In this document: one piece after another, positions 53,240-62,041 of the stretch
Layout of the letters: each line of letters opens with the position of its first letter
How positions within the stretch are numbered: position 1 is the first letter of the stretch
DNA from: Nonomuraea solani
GTDB taxonomy: Bacteria > Actinomycetota > Actinomycetes > Streptosporangiales > Streptosporangiaceae
DNA length: 64,000 nucleotides
Direction of reading: 5' to 3'
NCBI RefSeq assembly: GCF_900108335.1
Contig: NZ_FNVT01000011.1
Coordinates: 323,880 to 387,879, forward strand
Translations under genes and position numbers: made by a program
The notes under the pieces: generated by a model
Database searches by the model: none
What the model saw: only the letters and a program-made list of their open reading frames with translations
Told to the model about the DNA's origin: nothing

Positions 53240-55426
53240 ATGACCCGCAACGCTCTGTCCGGCCTGTTCGCGCTCGGGCTATTGCTGGCGGTCACGCTGC
53301 TCGACCTCGCACCCCCCGGCCCTTCTGACGCCCCGCCCGGGGCGTTCAGCGCGGTCAGGGCGCACGAGCACCTCAAGGTCATCGCCAGGGCCCCGCATCC
53401 GACGGGCACCCCCGAGCACACCCGTGTCCGCGACCACCTGGTCGCCGAACTGCGCTCGCTCGGCCTGGACGTCCGCGTACAGGAGGGCGTGGGCGTCCTC
53501 CCGCTCTCCTATGACGGCGTCGTCCCCATGGGCCGGATGCGCAACATCGTCGCGACCCTGCCCGGCACCGCGCCGACGGGCCGCGTGGTCCTGGCCGCCC
53601 ACTACGACTCGGTCGCCGCCGGCCCCGGCGCCTCTGACGACGGGGCCGGCGTGGCCACCGTCCTGGAGGTCGCCAGGGCGCTGCCCCGCAAGGCCAGGAA
53701 CGACGTGGTCTTCCTGCTCACCGACGGCGAGGAGCCCGGCCTGCTCGGGGCGGAGGCGTTCGCCCGGCGAGATCCCGGGGGCACGGTGGTGGTCCTCAAC
53801 AACGAGGCCCGCGGCAGCCGGGGCACCGTGCAGATGTTCCGCGCCTCACCCGGCTCGGGGCCGCTCATCTCCCTGTACGGCTCCACCGCGCCCCACCCTT
53901 CGGCCGACTCGGCGTTCGCCTCGATGATGGGCCTGCTGCCGAACAACACCGACTTCCACGTCTTCGACCGGGCCGGGTGGATGGGGCTCGACTCGGCGTA
54001 CACCGGGGGCGGGGCCTACTACCACTCGCCTCTCGACGATGCCGCCCACCTCGACCTGGGGTCGTTGCAGCAGATGGGCGACAACTCCCTGGCCCTCACC
54101 CGCGCGCTCGCGGGGACCGACCTGGGTGCGTTGCGGTCCGGGGGTGAGCTGGTCTACTTCACGGTGCCGGGGATGCTCGTGCGCTATCCGGCCTGGCTGG
54201 AAGTGCCGGTCGCGGCAGCGGCCCTGGCTCTGGCCTGTGCCCTGTTCTGGACCCTCCGCCGCCGCAACACACCGGCCCTTGACCCGACTTGGCCGGCTGG
54301 ACGACCGCCCTCTCCCGCCGGGCGGTCGTCGTTGCCCCGGGCCCTTGGATCGGCCGGGGTGGCACTCCTCCTGGTGGTCGTCACGGCGGCGGCCGGATAT
54401 GCCCTGTGGCCGCTTCTCACCCTCCTCAGGCCCGAATACGGCGAGATGCTGACCGGCGACCCCTACCGGCCCTGGCCGTACCAGGCGGCGCTGCTCTCCT
54501 TCACGACCGCCCTCGTGCTGGCGGCCCGCCGGTTCCTCGGCTCCGGAGCGCCCGCGGTGCTGCCGGTGGCGCTGATCGGGATCGGGTTCGCGGCATTTCT
54601 GCCCGGCGGGTCGCATCCGCTGACCTGGTCGGCGCTGTTCGCGGCCGGCGGGTGGCTCGTGGCGCGGCGCGTGCGCGGAGACGGATGGCGGGTGGTGGCG
54701 CTGACCCTGGGAGCGGCTCCGGCGGTGGTGCTGCTCGGCGGCACCGCGCTGGCCTCTTTCGACGTCGGGCTGAAGATCGGCGGCCTGTTCGCGGCGTCGT
54801 ACTGGGCGCTCATGCTCCTGCTGGTGCTGCCGCTGATCGAGATGACGCGGTGGGCGTGGCTGGTTCCTCTGGTGGCGGCCGTCGGGTTGGTCGCGGCGGG
54901 GCTGGTGGTGGACCGGTTCGACGCCGCGTACCCCCGGCAGAGGTGGCTCGTGTACGCCATGGACGCGGGCACCGGGCAGGCCGTCTGGGGAAGACGATCT
55001 CAGGAGACGACAGGCGAGAGCGTGCGGTGGTTCGGCGAGAAGGGGTGGGCCGCCGAGCCCGCTCCCCCGGCGAACAGTCTGGGGGCGCCCGCTCTGGCCG
55101 TGGTCAAGGACGTCACCTCGGGCGGACGCCGTACCCTCACCCTGCGTCTCACCCCCACCGGACGGGCGCCCGTCGCCGGCCTCAGCGTGACGCCGCGGGC
55201 GGCGCTGACCGTGGACGGCAGGGACCTGCGGGCCGCGAGCGGGTTCGCCTATCACGCGCCGTCCGGGCCCATCGACATCACGCTGGCGGTACGGGCCGGC
55301 GCCCAGGCCCGGATCCGGATATTCGAGCGGGCCTACGATCTGTCGGTCGTACCGGGATATCGGAGAGATCCACGGATCGCGGTCATGGGGCCTATGACCA
55401 CGGTGTTCCGTGAGGTCACGGTGTGA
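53240..55426 (+). CDS. Membrane-bound M28-family peptidase
   Basis: 728-aa protein. N-terminal anchor (about 5-25), then an M28 zinc aminopeptidase domain: VLAAHYDSVAAGPGASDDGA and TDGEEPGLLGAEAF carry metal and catalytic residues, YYHSPLDDAAHLDLG the last His. From about residue 310 some eight or nine transmembrane helices follow, then a soluble C-terminal domain (about 560-728), the plan of ER-metallopeptidase-like proteins. The substrate is unknown. ATG 53240 has GGAG 4 nt upstream. Confidence 0.87.
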   Translation: MTRNALSGLFALGLLLAVTLLDLAPPGPSDAPPGAFSAVRAHEHLKVIARAPHPTGTPEHTRVRDHLVAELRSLGLDVRVQEGVGVLPLSYDGVVPMGRMRNIVATLPGTAPTGRVVLAAHYDSVAAGPGASDDGAGVATVLEVARALPRKARNDVVFLLTDGEEPGLLGAEAFARRDPGGTVVVLNNEARGSRGTVQMFRASPGSGPLISLYGSTAPHPSADSAFASMMGLLPNNTDFHVFDRAGWMGLDSAYTGGGAYYHSPLDDAAHLDLGSLQQMGDNSLALTRALAGTDLGALRSGGELVYFTVPGMLVRYPAWLEVPVAAAALALACALFWTLRRRNTPALDPTWPAGRPPSPAGRSSLPRALGSAGVALLLVVVTAAAGYALWPLLTLLRPEYGEMLTGDPYRPWPYQAALLSFTTALVLAARRFLGSGAPAVLPVALIGIGFAAFLPGGSHPLTWSALFAAGGWLVARRVRGDGWRVVALTLGAAPAVVLLGGTALASFDVGLKIGGLFAASYWALMLLLVLPLIEMTRWAWLVPLVAAVGLVAAGLVVDRFDAAYPRQRWLVYAMDAGTGQAVWGRRSQETTGESVRWFGEKGWAAEPAPPANSLGAPALAVVKDVTSGGRRTLTLRLTPTGRAPVAGLSVTPRAALTVDGRDLRAASGFAYHAPSGPIDITLAVRAGAQARIRIFERAYDLSVVPGYRRDPRIAVMGPMTTVFREVTV

Positions 55427-55467
55427 GATCTCGAAGAATGTCGGCGGCACCCGCTAGCCTGCTCCGC

Positions 55468-56874
55468 ATGGCCAAGACTGCCCAGAAGCCCGGATACCGC
55501 TGTGCCGAGTGTGGATGGCGCACCACCAAGTGGGTGGGCAGGTGCGGCGAGTGCCAGGCGTGGGGCACGGTCGACGAAGACGGCGCGCGCGCCGGGGTCT
55601 CCGTCGTCCAGGCGGGCGCCACCACCGCCCCCGCCGTGCCGATCGGCCAGGTCAAGGCCGATGTGGCGGCCGCCCGCACGACCGGCGTGGCCGAGCTCGA
55701 CCGGGTGCTGGGCGGCGGCCTGGTGCCGGGCGCGGTCGTGCTGCTGGCGGGCGAGCCGGGCATCGGCAAGTCCACGCTCCTGCTGGAGGCCGCGGCCCGC
55801 ATCGCCGAGCGCACACAGGTCCTCTACGTGACGGGCGAGGAGTCGGCGGCCCAGGTGCGCCTGCGGGCCGACCGCATCGGCGCGATCCAGGACCAGCTCT
55901 ACCTCGCCGCGGAGACCGAGCTGTCGGCCCTGGTCACCCATGTGGAGAAGGTCCAGCCCAGGATGCTGGTGGTCGACTCGGTGCAGACGATCGGCTCGGC
56001 GCAGTCGACCGGCACGCCCGGCGGGGTGACGCAGGTGCGTGAGGTGGCCGCCAACCTCGTACGGCTGGCGAAAGAGCGTGACATGGCCACCCTCATCGTC
56101 GGCCACGTCACCAAGGAGGGCTCGATCGCCGGCCCGCGCACGCTCGAGCACCTGGTCGACGTCGTGCTCAACTTCGAGGGCGACCGCCACTCCAGGCTCC
56201 GCATGGTCCGCGCGATCAAGAACCGGTTCGGCCCCACCGACGAGATCGGCTGCTTCGACCTGCACGAGCGCGGCATCGAGGGCATCACCGACCCGAGCGG
56301 GCTGTTCGTGTCCCGGCGCAGCGAGCCGGTGCCGGGCACCTGTGTCACGGTCACGCTCGAAGGCACCCGGCCGCTGCCCGCCGAGGTGCAGGCCCTGGTG
56401 GCGCGCACGGAGGCCCAGCAGCCCAGGCGCACGTCGTCCGGCCTCGACCCCTTCCGCGTGCAAATGGTGCTCGCGGTCCTGGAGCGCAGGCTCAACGCCA
56501 AGCTCGGCGGCTGCGACGTGTTCACCGCGTCGGTCGGCGGCATCAAGCTGGCCGACCCGGCCGTTGACCTGGCGGTCATGCTCGCCGTGGCCAGCGCCGC
56601 CGGCGACAAACCGCTGCCCGCCGGCCTGGTGGCGCTCGGCGAGGTCGGCCTGGCCGGGGAGTTGCGGCCGGTCAAAGACGTGCGCAGGCGGCTGACGGAG
56701 GCGTCCAGGATGGGGTTCAAGCGGGCGCTCGTACCAGCCGGATCACTCGAAGACGGGGGCCGCCGCAACAACGGGCAGCGCGCTCTCGTGCCGGTCGGGC
56801 CGGTGGCGTTCGCGCCGGGATTCGAGGTCATTCAGGCGGAGAACGTCTGGGACGCTCTCACACACGTCACATAA
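55468..56874 (+). CDS. radA: DNA repair protein RadA
   Basis: 468-aa RecA-like helicase that promotes branch migration in recombination. Zinc finger CAECGWRTTKWVGRCGEC at about 10-27, Walker A AGEPGIGKSTLLLE, the RadA motif IKNRFGPTDEIG, and a C-terminal Lon-protease-like domain (about 350-450, ASVGGIKLADPAVDLAV). ATG 55468 is the normal start; an open frame runs back to 55423. Followed by disA after 17 nt, the usual actinobacterial order. Confidence 0.96.
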   Translation: MAKTAQKPGYRCAECGWRTTKWVGRCGECQAWGTVDEDGARAGVSVVQAGATTAPAVPIGQVKADVAAARTTGVAELDRVLGGGLVPGAVVLLAGEPGIGKSTLLLEAAARIAERTQVLYVTGEESAAQVRLRADRIGAIQDQLYLAAETELSALVTHVEKVQPRMLVVDSVQTIGSAQSTGTPGGVTQVREVAANLVRLAKERDMATLIVGHVTKEGSIAGPRTLEHLVDVVLNFEGDRHSRLRMVRAIKNRFGPTDEIGCFDLHERGIEGITDPSGLFVSRRSEPVPGTCVTVTLEGTRPLPAEVQALVARTEAQQPRRTSSGLDPFRVQMVLAVLERRLNAKLGGCDVFTASVGGIKLADPAVDLAVMLAVASAAGDKPLPAGLVALGEVGLAGELRPVKDVRRRLTEASRMGFKRALVPAGSLEDGGRRNNGQRALVPVGPVAFAPGFEVIQAENVWDALTHVT

Positions 56875-56891
56875 GCGCGGCTAAGCTGGGC

Positions 56892-57992
56892 GTGACCGAT
56901 CGACACGGGGGTCAGGTGGATAGGAGTCTTGACGATCGCCGTCGCGACGCCCTGGCCGCTGTAGCGCCGGGCACACCTCTGCGCGACGGCCTGGAGCGAA
57001 TCCTGCGCGGGCAGACCGGCGGGCTGATCGTTCTCGGGTACAACAGGGTCGTCGAAGAGGTCTGCAGCGGCGGCTTCGAGCTCGACGTCGAGTTCTCGGC
57101 CACCAGGCTCCGCGAGCTGGCCAAGATGGACGGCGCCATCGTGGTGAGCGGCGACCAGAAGATCGTCCGCGCCGCCGTGCACCTCGTGCCCGACCCGTCC
57201 ATCCCCACCGACGAGTCCGGCACCCGCCACCGCACCGCGCAGCGCGTCGCCCGGCAGACCGGCCTGCCCATCATCGCCATCAGCAAGTCGATGCGCATCA
57301 TCGCCCTCTACCTCGACGGCATCCGCTACGTCCTGGAGGAGTCGGCGGCCATCCTGTCCAAGGCCAACCAGGCCCTGGCCACCCTAGAGCGCTACAAACA
57401 CCGCCTCGACGAGGTCTCCGGCACCCTGTCGGCGCTGGAGATCGAAGACCTGGTCACGGTCAGAGACGTGTCGGCCGTGGCGCAGCGCCTGGAGATGGTC
57501 CGCCGCATCTCCGACGAGATCAAGGGCTACGTGGTCGAGCTCGGCACGGACGGCCGCCTCCTGTCCCTCCAGCTCGACGAACTGGTGGCCGGGGTCGACT
57601 CCGAACGCGAGCTGGTCATCCGCGACTACCTCCCCGCCCCCGCCGGCCGCCGCCAGAAACGCCTCATCGAGGCCATGCACGACCTCGACAAACTGTCGGG
57701 CGGCGAACTCCTCGACCTGTCGGCGGTCGCCCACGTCCTGGGCCACAACGGCAGCGACATGCTCGACAGCCCGGTCAGCCCCCGGGGCTTCCGCCTCCTG
57801 GCCAAGGTCCCCCGCCTCCCGGCCACGGTCGTCGACCGCCTGGTCAACCACTTCGGCGGCCTCCAGAAACTCCTGGCGGCCAGCATCGACGACCTGCAGG
57901 CGGTCGGCGGCGTCGGCGAATCCCGCGCCCGCAGCGTCCGCGAGGGCCTGTCCCGCCTCGCCGAATCCTCGATCCTCGAACGCTACGTCTAA
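56892..57992 (+). CDS. disA: DNA-integrity-scanning diadenylate cyclase
   Basis: 366-aa c-di-AMP synthase that scans DNA for branched structures. DAC motifs: KMDGAIVVSGDQKI (DGA) and SGTRHRTAQRVAR (RHR); a helical spine and a C-terminal HhH DNA-binding domain (KVPRLPATVVDRLVNHFGG, VGGVGESRARSVREGL). Start GTG 56892. Tightly linked to radA, whose product is known to restrain DisA. Confidence 0.96.
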   Translation: MTDRHGGQVDRSLDDRRRDALAAVAPGTPLRDGLERILRGQTGGLIVLGYNRVVEEVCSGGFELDVEFSATRLRELAKMDGAIVVSGDQKIVRAAVHLVPDPSIPTDESGTRHRTAQRVARQTGLPIIAISKSMRIIALYLDGIRYVLEESAAILSKANQALATLERYKHRLDEVSGTLSALEIEDLVTVRDVSAVAQRLEMVRRISDEIKGYVVELGTDGRLLSLQLDELVAGVDSERELVIRDYLPAPAGRRQKRLIEAMHDLDKLSGGELLDLSAVAHVLGHNGSDMLDSPVSPRGFRLLAKVPRLPATVVDRLVNHFGGLQKLLAASIDDLQAVGGVGESRARSVREGLSRLAESSILERYV

Positions 57993-58356
57993 GCCCCGGC
58001 TCCGCGACGCAAGGACCTCGCATGGGGGGGCGCTACGCGCCATACGAGCACTCGGGCCCTGCCTCCCAGGGGCTCCGCCCCTTCGACCCCGCAAACGCAA
58101 GGACCTCGCTCCGCTCGGACACCCCCGGGGATCGAGGCACGCTTCCGGGTGAGGGCCTTGCCAGCCCCTCGCGCTCCCCGGACGCGACACCAGCGAGCAT
58201 CACCGGAGAGCAGCCGCCACAAGAGCCCGCGTTCCCAGCCACCTACATCGGCATCGGGGTCGTCCACCGATGGCCCGCATCCGCTCGCGCAATGTGGGGA
58301 GCGGGTTGGCGCTTCGGCGGTGGCGGGGTGGTACCTGGTCGGACATGATGTGACAG
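57993..58356. repeat. Gene-free interval with a 15-bp direct repeat
   Basis: Between disA and the GNAT gene (364 bp). ACGCAAGGACCTCGC occurs at 58007-58021 and 58095-58109. The rest is G+C-rich with several short dyads (CCCCGGGGATCG near 58130) and open frames of poor quality. No RNA gene recognised; may hold the disA terminator and a promoter. Confidence 0.4.
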
Positions 58357-58884
58357 ATGACCACTGAGCACATGATCGCGGATCAAGAACCCGTTGAGAT
58401 CGCCATTGCGGATCAGACCGATCTCCCCGGGATCGTCGACATCTTGAACGACGTGGCGGCAAGCTCGATCGCGACCTTCGATACCCGGCCGACCAGCGTG
58501 GCCGAGCGGCACGCCTGGTTCGGGCAGTTCTCCCCGACAGGTCCCTACCGGCTACTGGTCGCTCGGCGTCACGGTAGAACGGTCGGTTACGCCGCTAGCC
58601 AGCCCTACCGGAACCACGAGGCGTTCAGGGAGACCGTCGAGTTCAGCGTTTCTCTCGACGCTGGTTGCCGGAGCAGGGGTGTGGGAACGTCGCTGTACCG
58701 AGCCTTGTTCGAAAGCCTGGCCGGCGAGCCGATTCACGCCGTCGTCGTGGGAATCGCCATGCCCAATGACGCGTCGGTCGCCCTCCATCGCAAGTTCGGC
58801 TTCACAGAAGTCGGTACCTTCCGCGAGTACGCCACGAAGAACGGCCGGTACATCAGTTCGCTGTGGATGCAGCGGCTCTTCTGA
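58357..58884 (+). CDS. GNAT N-acetyltransferase, phosphinothricin-acetyltransferase-like
   Basis: 175-aa acetyltransferase of the PAT/YncA group. IAIADQTDLPGIVDILNDV at the N-terminus, EFSVSLDAGCRSRGVGTSLY for acetyl-CoA binding, and MPNDASVALHRKFGFTEVG near the end are typical. Members acetylate amino-group toxins such as phosphinothricin or methionine sulfoximine, or free amino acids. Its base composition looks slightly lower in G+C than the flanks, a weak hint of transfer. Start ATG 58357 is moderately supported. Confidence 0.85.
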   Translation: MTTEHMIADQEPVEIAIADQTDLPGIVDILNDVAASSIATFDTRPTSVAERHAWFGQFSPTGPYRLLVARRHGRTVGYAASQPYRNHEAFRETVEFSVSLDAGCRSRGVGTSLYRALFESLAGEPIHAVVVGIAMPNDASVALHRKFGFTEVGTFREYATKNGRYISSLWMQRLF

Positions 58885-59009
58885 CCGCGCCTCAAAGGGT
58901 GCGGCCCGCAACCACCACCGCCTGAAGACCACCGGTCCCGCCTCAACGGAGGCGAGACCCCCCGAAGACCGTGGCTCACCCCATGGCCACATACCGTCCG
59001 CGCGATCAC

Positions 59010-59684
59010 CTAGCGAAGGTGGAAGACCCCCTTGGTGCTGCGGAGTTTGCCCAGGCGGACCGTGGCCACGTACGTGCCCGGCAGCGCGGTCGCCGGGGTC
59101 GAGCGGCAGTCGGCGCTCGACCGGCGCCGGTCCCACTCCAGAGCCCGTACGTACGGCACCCCCCGCTGCAGTTCCGTGACGTCCGTGCCCGGGCCGCTCA
59201 CGCAGTCGGCCGTGGACCAGATGCGGTCCGCGCCCGACGTGATGCGGACCTCCATGGTCCGCGGGCCCACGTCGGCCTTGCACATCACCGGCCCCGTGTT
59301 CACCAGCGTGACCATGAAGCCCGGCTGGGCGTCGCCCGCGTAGATCTTCTCGTCGCCGCCCTGCATGCTGAGCACCAGGTCCTGCTCCGTGCACATCTCG
59401 CCCGCCCGCCTCGGTCGTGCGGCGGGGGACGTCTTCGGGGTGGCCTGGCTGGGCGACGGCGTGGCCGTGCCCATGGCGAGCGTACGCAGCCCCGCCAGCA
59501 GCGGATCGGCGGCGGGCGCGACGCTCGGTGTGGACTGCGCGCTGGACGTACGTTCGGGGCCGCTGCCCCCGCTGGAGCACGCCCAGGCCACCACGGCCAC
59601 CACGACGAGCACCGCCACGAGGACGCTCATCCGACGCCGCCAGTAGACGTCGGGGCCGTCGCCACGCATCGAATCCGGATCCAT
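59010..59684 (-). CDS. Membrane-anchored hypothetical protein
   Basis: 224-aa exported protein. One transmembrane helix (MSVLVAVLVVVAVVAWACSS, about 20-39) preceded by Arg residues, a Ser/Pro/Thr linker (about 40-100), and a beta-rich extracytoplasmic domain with four cysteines (EMCTEQDLVL, PVMCKADVG, STADCVSGPG, SSADCRSTP), probably two disulfides. Not a clear lipobox. ATG 59684 or 59669. Function unknown. Divergent from mutY. Confidence 0.75.
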   Translation of the reverse strand: MDPDSMRGDGPDVYWRRRMSVLVAVLVVVAVVAWACSSGGSGPERTSSAQSTPSVAPAADPLLAGLRTLAMGTATPSPSQATPKTSPAARPRRAGEMCTEQDLVLSMQGGDEKIYAGDAQPGFMVTLVNTGPVMCKADVGPRTMEVRITSGADRIWSTADCVSGPGTDVTELQRGVPYVRALEWDRRRSSADCRSTPATALPGTYVATVRLGKLRSTKGVFHLR

Positions 59685-59762
59685 ACAGCAAGGATGGTAA
59701 TCGAGCGACGACCGAGAGTGACGACACGCCGAACTTGGCCATCTCCCAATACGCTTGACCCC

Positions 59763-60638
59763 GTGGTTGAGCCGAACCTCCTGCACACTTCCGTTCTGGA
59801 CTGGTACGAGTCCAACGCCCGGGATCTCCCGTGGCGTGCCGATGACGCGACCCCTTGGGGCGTACTGGTCAGCGAGATCATGCTCCAGCAGACCCCCGTC
59901 GTCCGCGTCCTGCCCATCTGGCACGAGTGGATGGAACGCTGGCCCACCCCCAAGGCGCTGGCCGCCGAGCAGCCAGGCGAGGCCGTACGCCACTGGGGCC
60001 GGCTCGGCTACCCGCGCCGGGCCCTGCGCCTGCACGCGTGCGCCCAGGCCATCACCGACGAGCACAACGGCGAGGTGCCCTCCGACCACGCGACCCTGCT
60101 GGCTCTGCCGGGCATCGGCGAATACACCGCGGCCGCCGTCGCGAGCTTCGCCTACGGCGGCCGCCACGCCGTCCTGGACACCAACGTCCGCCGGGTCTTC
60201 GCCCGGGCGGTCAGCGCGGAGGAATACCCGCCGACCGCCACCTCGGCGGCCGAGCGGCGGCTGGGGGAGGCGCTCCTGCCCGAGCTGGGTGCCGCCCGCT
60301 GGGGAGTGGCCGTCATGGAGCTGGGCGCCCTGGTCTGTACGGCCCGTGCCCCCCGCTGCGCCGACTGCCCGATCACACACCTGTGCGCCTGGCGGCTGGC
60401 GGGCAAACCACCCCACACCGGCCCCGCCCGCAAGGGCCAGACCTACGCGGGCACCGACCGGCAATGCCGGGGCCGCCTCCTGCAGGTGCTGCGCGAGGCC
60501 CACGGCCCGGTCCCCAAGGCGGCGCTCGACGTCGTGTGGGACGACGCGGTGCAGCGCGAGCGCGCCCTCGACGGCCTGATCACCGACGGCCTGGCCGAAG
60601 CCCTGGAGGACGGCACCTATCGCCTCCCCCACGCCTGA
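59763..60638 (+). CDS. mutY: A/G-specific adenine glycosylase
   Basis: 291-aa HhH-GPD base-excision enzyme removing A opposite 8-oxoG. MLQQTPVVRVLPIW at about 41-54, HhH LLALPGIGEYTAAAVASFA, catalytic Asp in AVLDTNVRRVFAR, and the 4Fe-4S ligands CTARAPRCADCPITHLC. It has no separate NUDIX domain, as usual in actinobacteria. Start GTG 59763; longer frames upstream are shadows. Divergent promoter region of 78 bp is shared with the hypothetical membrane protein. Confidence 0.94.
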   Translation: MVEPNLLHTSVLDWYESNARDLPWRADDATPWGVLVSEIMLQQTPVVRVLPIWHEWMERWPTPKALAAEQPGEAVRHWGRLGYPRRALRLHACAQAITDEHNGEVPSDHATLLALPGIGEYTAAAVASFAYGGRHAVLDTNVRRVFARAVSAEEYPPTATSAAERRLGEALLPELGAARWGVAVMELGALVCTARAPRCADCPITHLCAWRLAGKPPHTGPARKGQTYAGTDRQCRGRLLQVLREAHGPVPKAALDVVWDDAVQRERALDGLITDGLAEALEDGTYRLPHA

Positions 60639-60703
60639 GATCGTGGACAACACGTCACCGCGGCTCCCGCACTTCGGAGCCTGCGGCACGTGCGAAAACG
60701 CGG

Positions 60704-61120
60704 CTAGCGAGCCCAGAGGGGCACGAGGCGCTCGGTGGCCTTGGGGGCCAGGTCGCAGGCGTCCGGCTCCGAGACGCCGTCCGGGTTGTAGGCCTGGATC
60801 CCGGCGGGAGCGACCACCACCGCCACGAACCCGCCTCCCGCCTCGGCGAACATCTGCCGGCTCACGTCGGCGGGCAGCACCATCGTGTCGCCCGCCGCCA
60901 CCTCGAACCGCTCCCCGCCCAGCTCAACCACGGCGGACCCGTCGAGCCACGTCCACACCGTCTCGGCGTCGAACGCGTGCACCGGCCCGATCATCCCGGG
61001 CTTGGCGTCGACCCGCCACACGGCCTGCCCCGCCTGCCCCTGCGTCGGCGAGGCCAAAGTGGTCATGACGCCGTTGGGCGTCTCGGTCTTACGGGCGTCG
61101 GCCCGCGCGATAACAGTCAT
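60704..61120 (-). CDS. Cupin-domain protein, copy 1 of a tandem pair
   Basis: 138-aa single-domain cupin. Metal-site motif region HAFDAETVWTWLDGSAVVEL then GGERFEVAAGDTMVLPADV. It resembles the next gene over the whole length (TETPNGVMTTLASPTQG versus SETPSGVMTTFASPTQG), so the pair arose by duplication. Tail adds about 20 residues, including PDACDLAPKATERLVPLW. ATG 61120 preceded by AAAGGAA. Function unknown. Confidence 0.85.
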   Translation of the reverse strand: MTVIARADARKTETPNGVMTTLASPTQGQAGQAVWRVDAKPGMIGPVHAFDAETVWTWLDGSAVVELGGERFEVAAGDTMVLPADVSRQMFAEAGGGFVAVVVAPAGIQAYNPDGVSEPDACDLAPKATERLVPLWAR

Positions 61121-61132
61121 CGGCATTTCCTT

Positions 61133-61510
61133 TCACGCGATCCACGGCGGCGTGCCGTAGTCGGCCCCGTCGGCGGCGAGGGCGCGGGCTCCGGCCGGAG
61201 CCGTGACCACGGCCGTGTATCCGGTGGCGGCGTCGGCCTGCACCCGCCGCACCGTGTGGGCCGGCATGACGACGGTGTCGCCCGCGCCGACCGAGAACTT
61301 CTCATCGCCCAGCTCGACGGTCGCCGACCCGGCCACCCAACTCCACACCTGCTCACTGTCGAAGTCGTGCACCGGCCCGCTGGCCCCGGGCACGGCCTCG
61401 ACCTTCCACAGGGACCGCGAGGCCCCTCCCTGCGTCGGCGAGGCGAACGTCGTCATGACCCCGCTCGGCGTCTCCGACCGCCGCGCCTGCGCGGCACGAA
61501 TGACAGTCAT
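61133..61510 (-). CDS. Cupin-domain protein, copy 2 of a tandem pair
   Basis: 125-aa paralogue of the previous gene, starting MTVIRAAQARRSETPSGV. Cupin core: HDFDSEQVWSWVAGSATVEL and GDEKFSVGAGDTVVMPAH. First gene of the cupin pair; its upstream region carries palindromic sites shared with the divergent marR gene. GTTGAAGGAC precedes ATG 61510. Probably a small-molecule or hormone-like sensing or isomerase cupin; not determinable. Confidence 0.85.
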   Translation of the reverse strand: MTVIRAAQARRSETPSGVMTTFASPTQGGASRSLWKVEAVPGASGPVHDFDSEQVWSWVAGSATVELGDEKFSVGAGDTVVMPAHTVRRVQADAATGYTAVVTAPAGARALAADGADYGTPPWIA

Positions 61511-61527
61511 GTCCTTCAACCCCTAAG

Positions 61528-61569
61528 ATAGGCAACAACGTTGTCTATATAGTTAACCAGGTTGTCTAT
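61528..61569. promoter_or_regulatory. MarR operator between cupin genes and marR
   Basis: An ATAG-N-CAAC...GTTG-N-CTAT inverted repeat fills 61528-61548, and a further half-site GTTGTCTAT follows at 61561-61569, just before the marR ATG at 61571. This fits MarR control of itself and of the divergent cupins. A+T-rich core between (ATATAGTTAACC) would hold promoters. Confidence 0.65.
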
Positions 61570-61570
61570 C

Positions 61571-62041
61571 ATGTCAAGCGATCCCCCGGGATTCGAACTG
61601 CCGCTCCGACTGATGCTCGCGTTCAGAACGCTGATCGACGAGCTCCACGCCGAGCTCGCCAGGCAGGGTCACCCCGACATAAGGCCCATGCACGGATTCG
61701 TCATGCAGGCGATCGGCCGGGACGGCACGACCGCCGTCGAGCTGGGCCGGCTGCTGGGCGTCTCCAAACAGGCCGCGGGCAAGACCATCGACACTCTGGA
61801 ACGCATCGGGTACGCCGAGCGCACCACCGACCCCGAGGACACCAGACGCAAGATCGTCCGGCTGACCCCGTACGGATGGGACGCCCTCAACCGCTCGGCC
61901 CAGATCTTCGACACCCTGCGCGCCCGCTGGGCCGCCGAACTCGGCGCGGACCGCCTACGGGCCCTGGAGGCTGACCTGCGCAAAATGACCCCGGCCAACC
62001 CCTGGCGCCTCGACACCCCAGGGTGGTTCGGCAACCTTTAG
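61571..62041 (+). CDS. MarR-family transcriptional regulator
   Basis: 156-aa winged-helix regulator. HTH: TTAVELGRLLGVSKQAAGKT then the wing TDPEDTRRKIVRLTPYG. ATG 61571 is preferred to the TTG at 61562, which lies in the operator half-site. Divergent from the tandem cupins, which it probably represses. 4-bp overlap at the 3' end with the convergent EboE-like gene. Inducer unknown. Confidence 0.9.
   Translation: MSSDPPGFELPLRLMLAFRTLIDELHAELARQGHPDIRPMHGFVMQAIGRDGTTAVELGRLLGVSKQAAGKTIDTLERIGYAERTTDPEDTRRKIVRLTPYGWDALNRSAQIFDTLRARWAAELGADRLRALEADLRKMTPANPWRLDTPGWFGNL

Noticed and set aside
53846..55450. 534-codon open frame opposite the M28 peptidase
   Set aside because: Gln/Pro/Arg-rich shadow; the peptidase has catalytic motifs and membrane helices.
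57993..58356. Possible small gene between disA and the GNAT gene
   Set aside because: The 108-codon frame on the plus strand has atypical codon use, no ribosome site and overlaps the 15-bp repeats.
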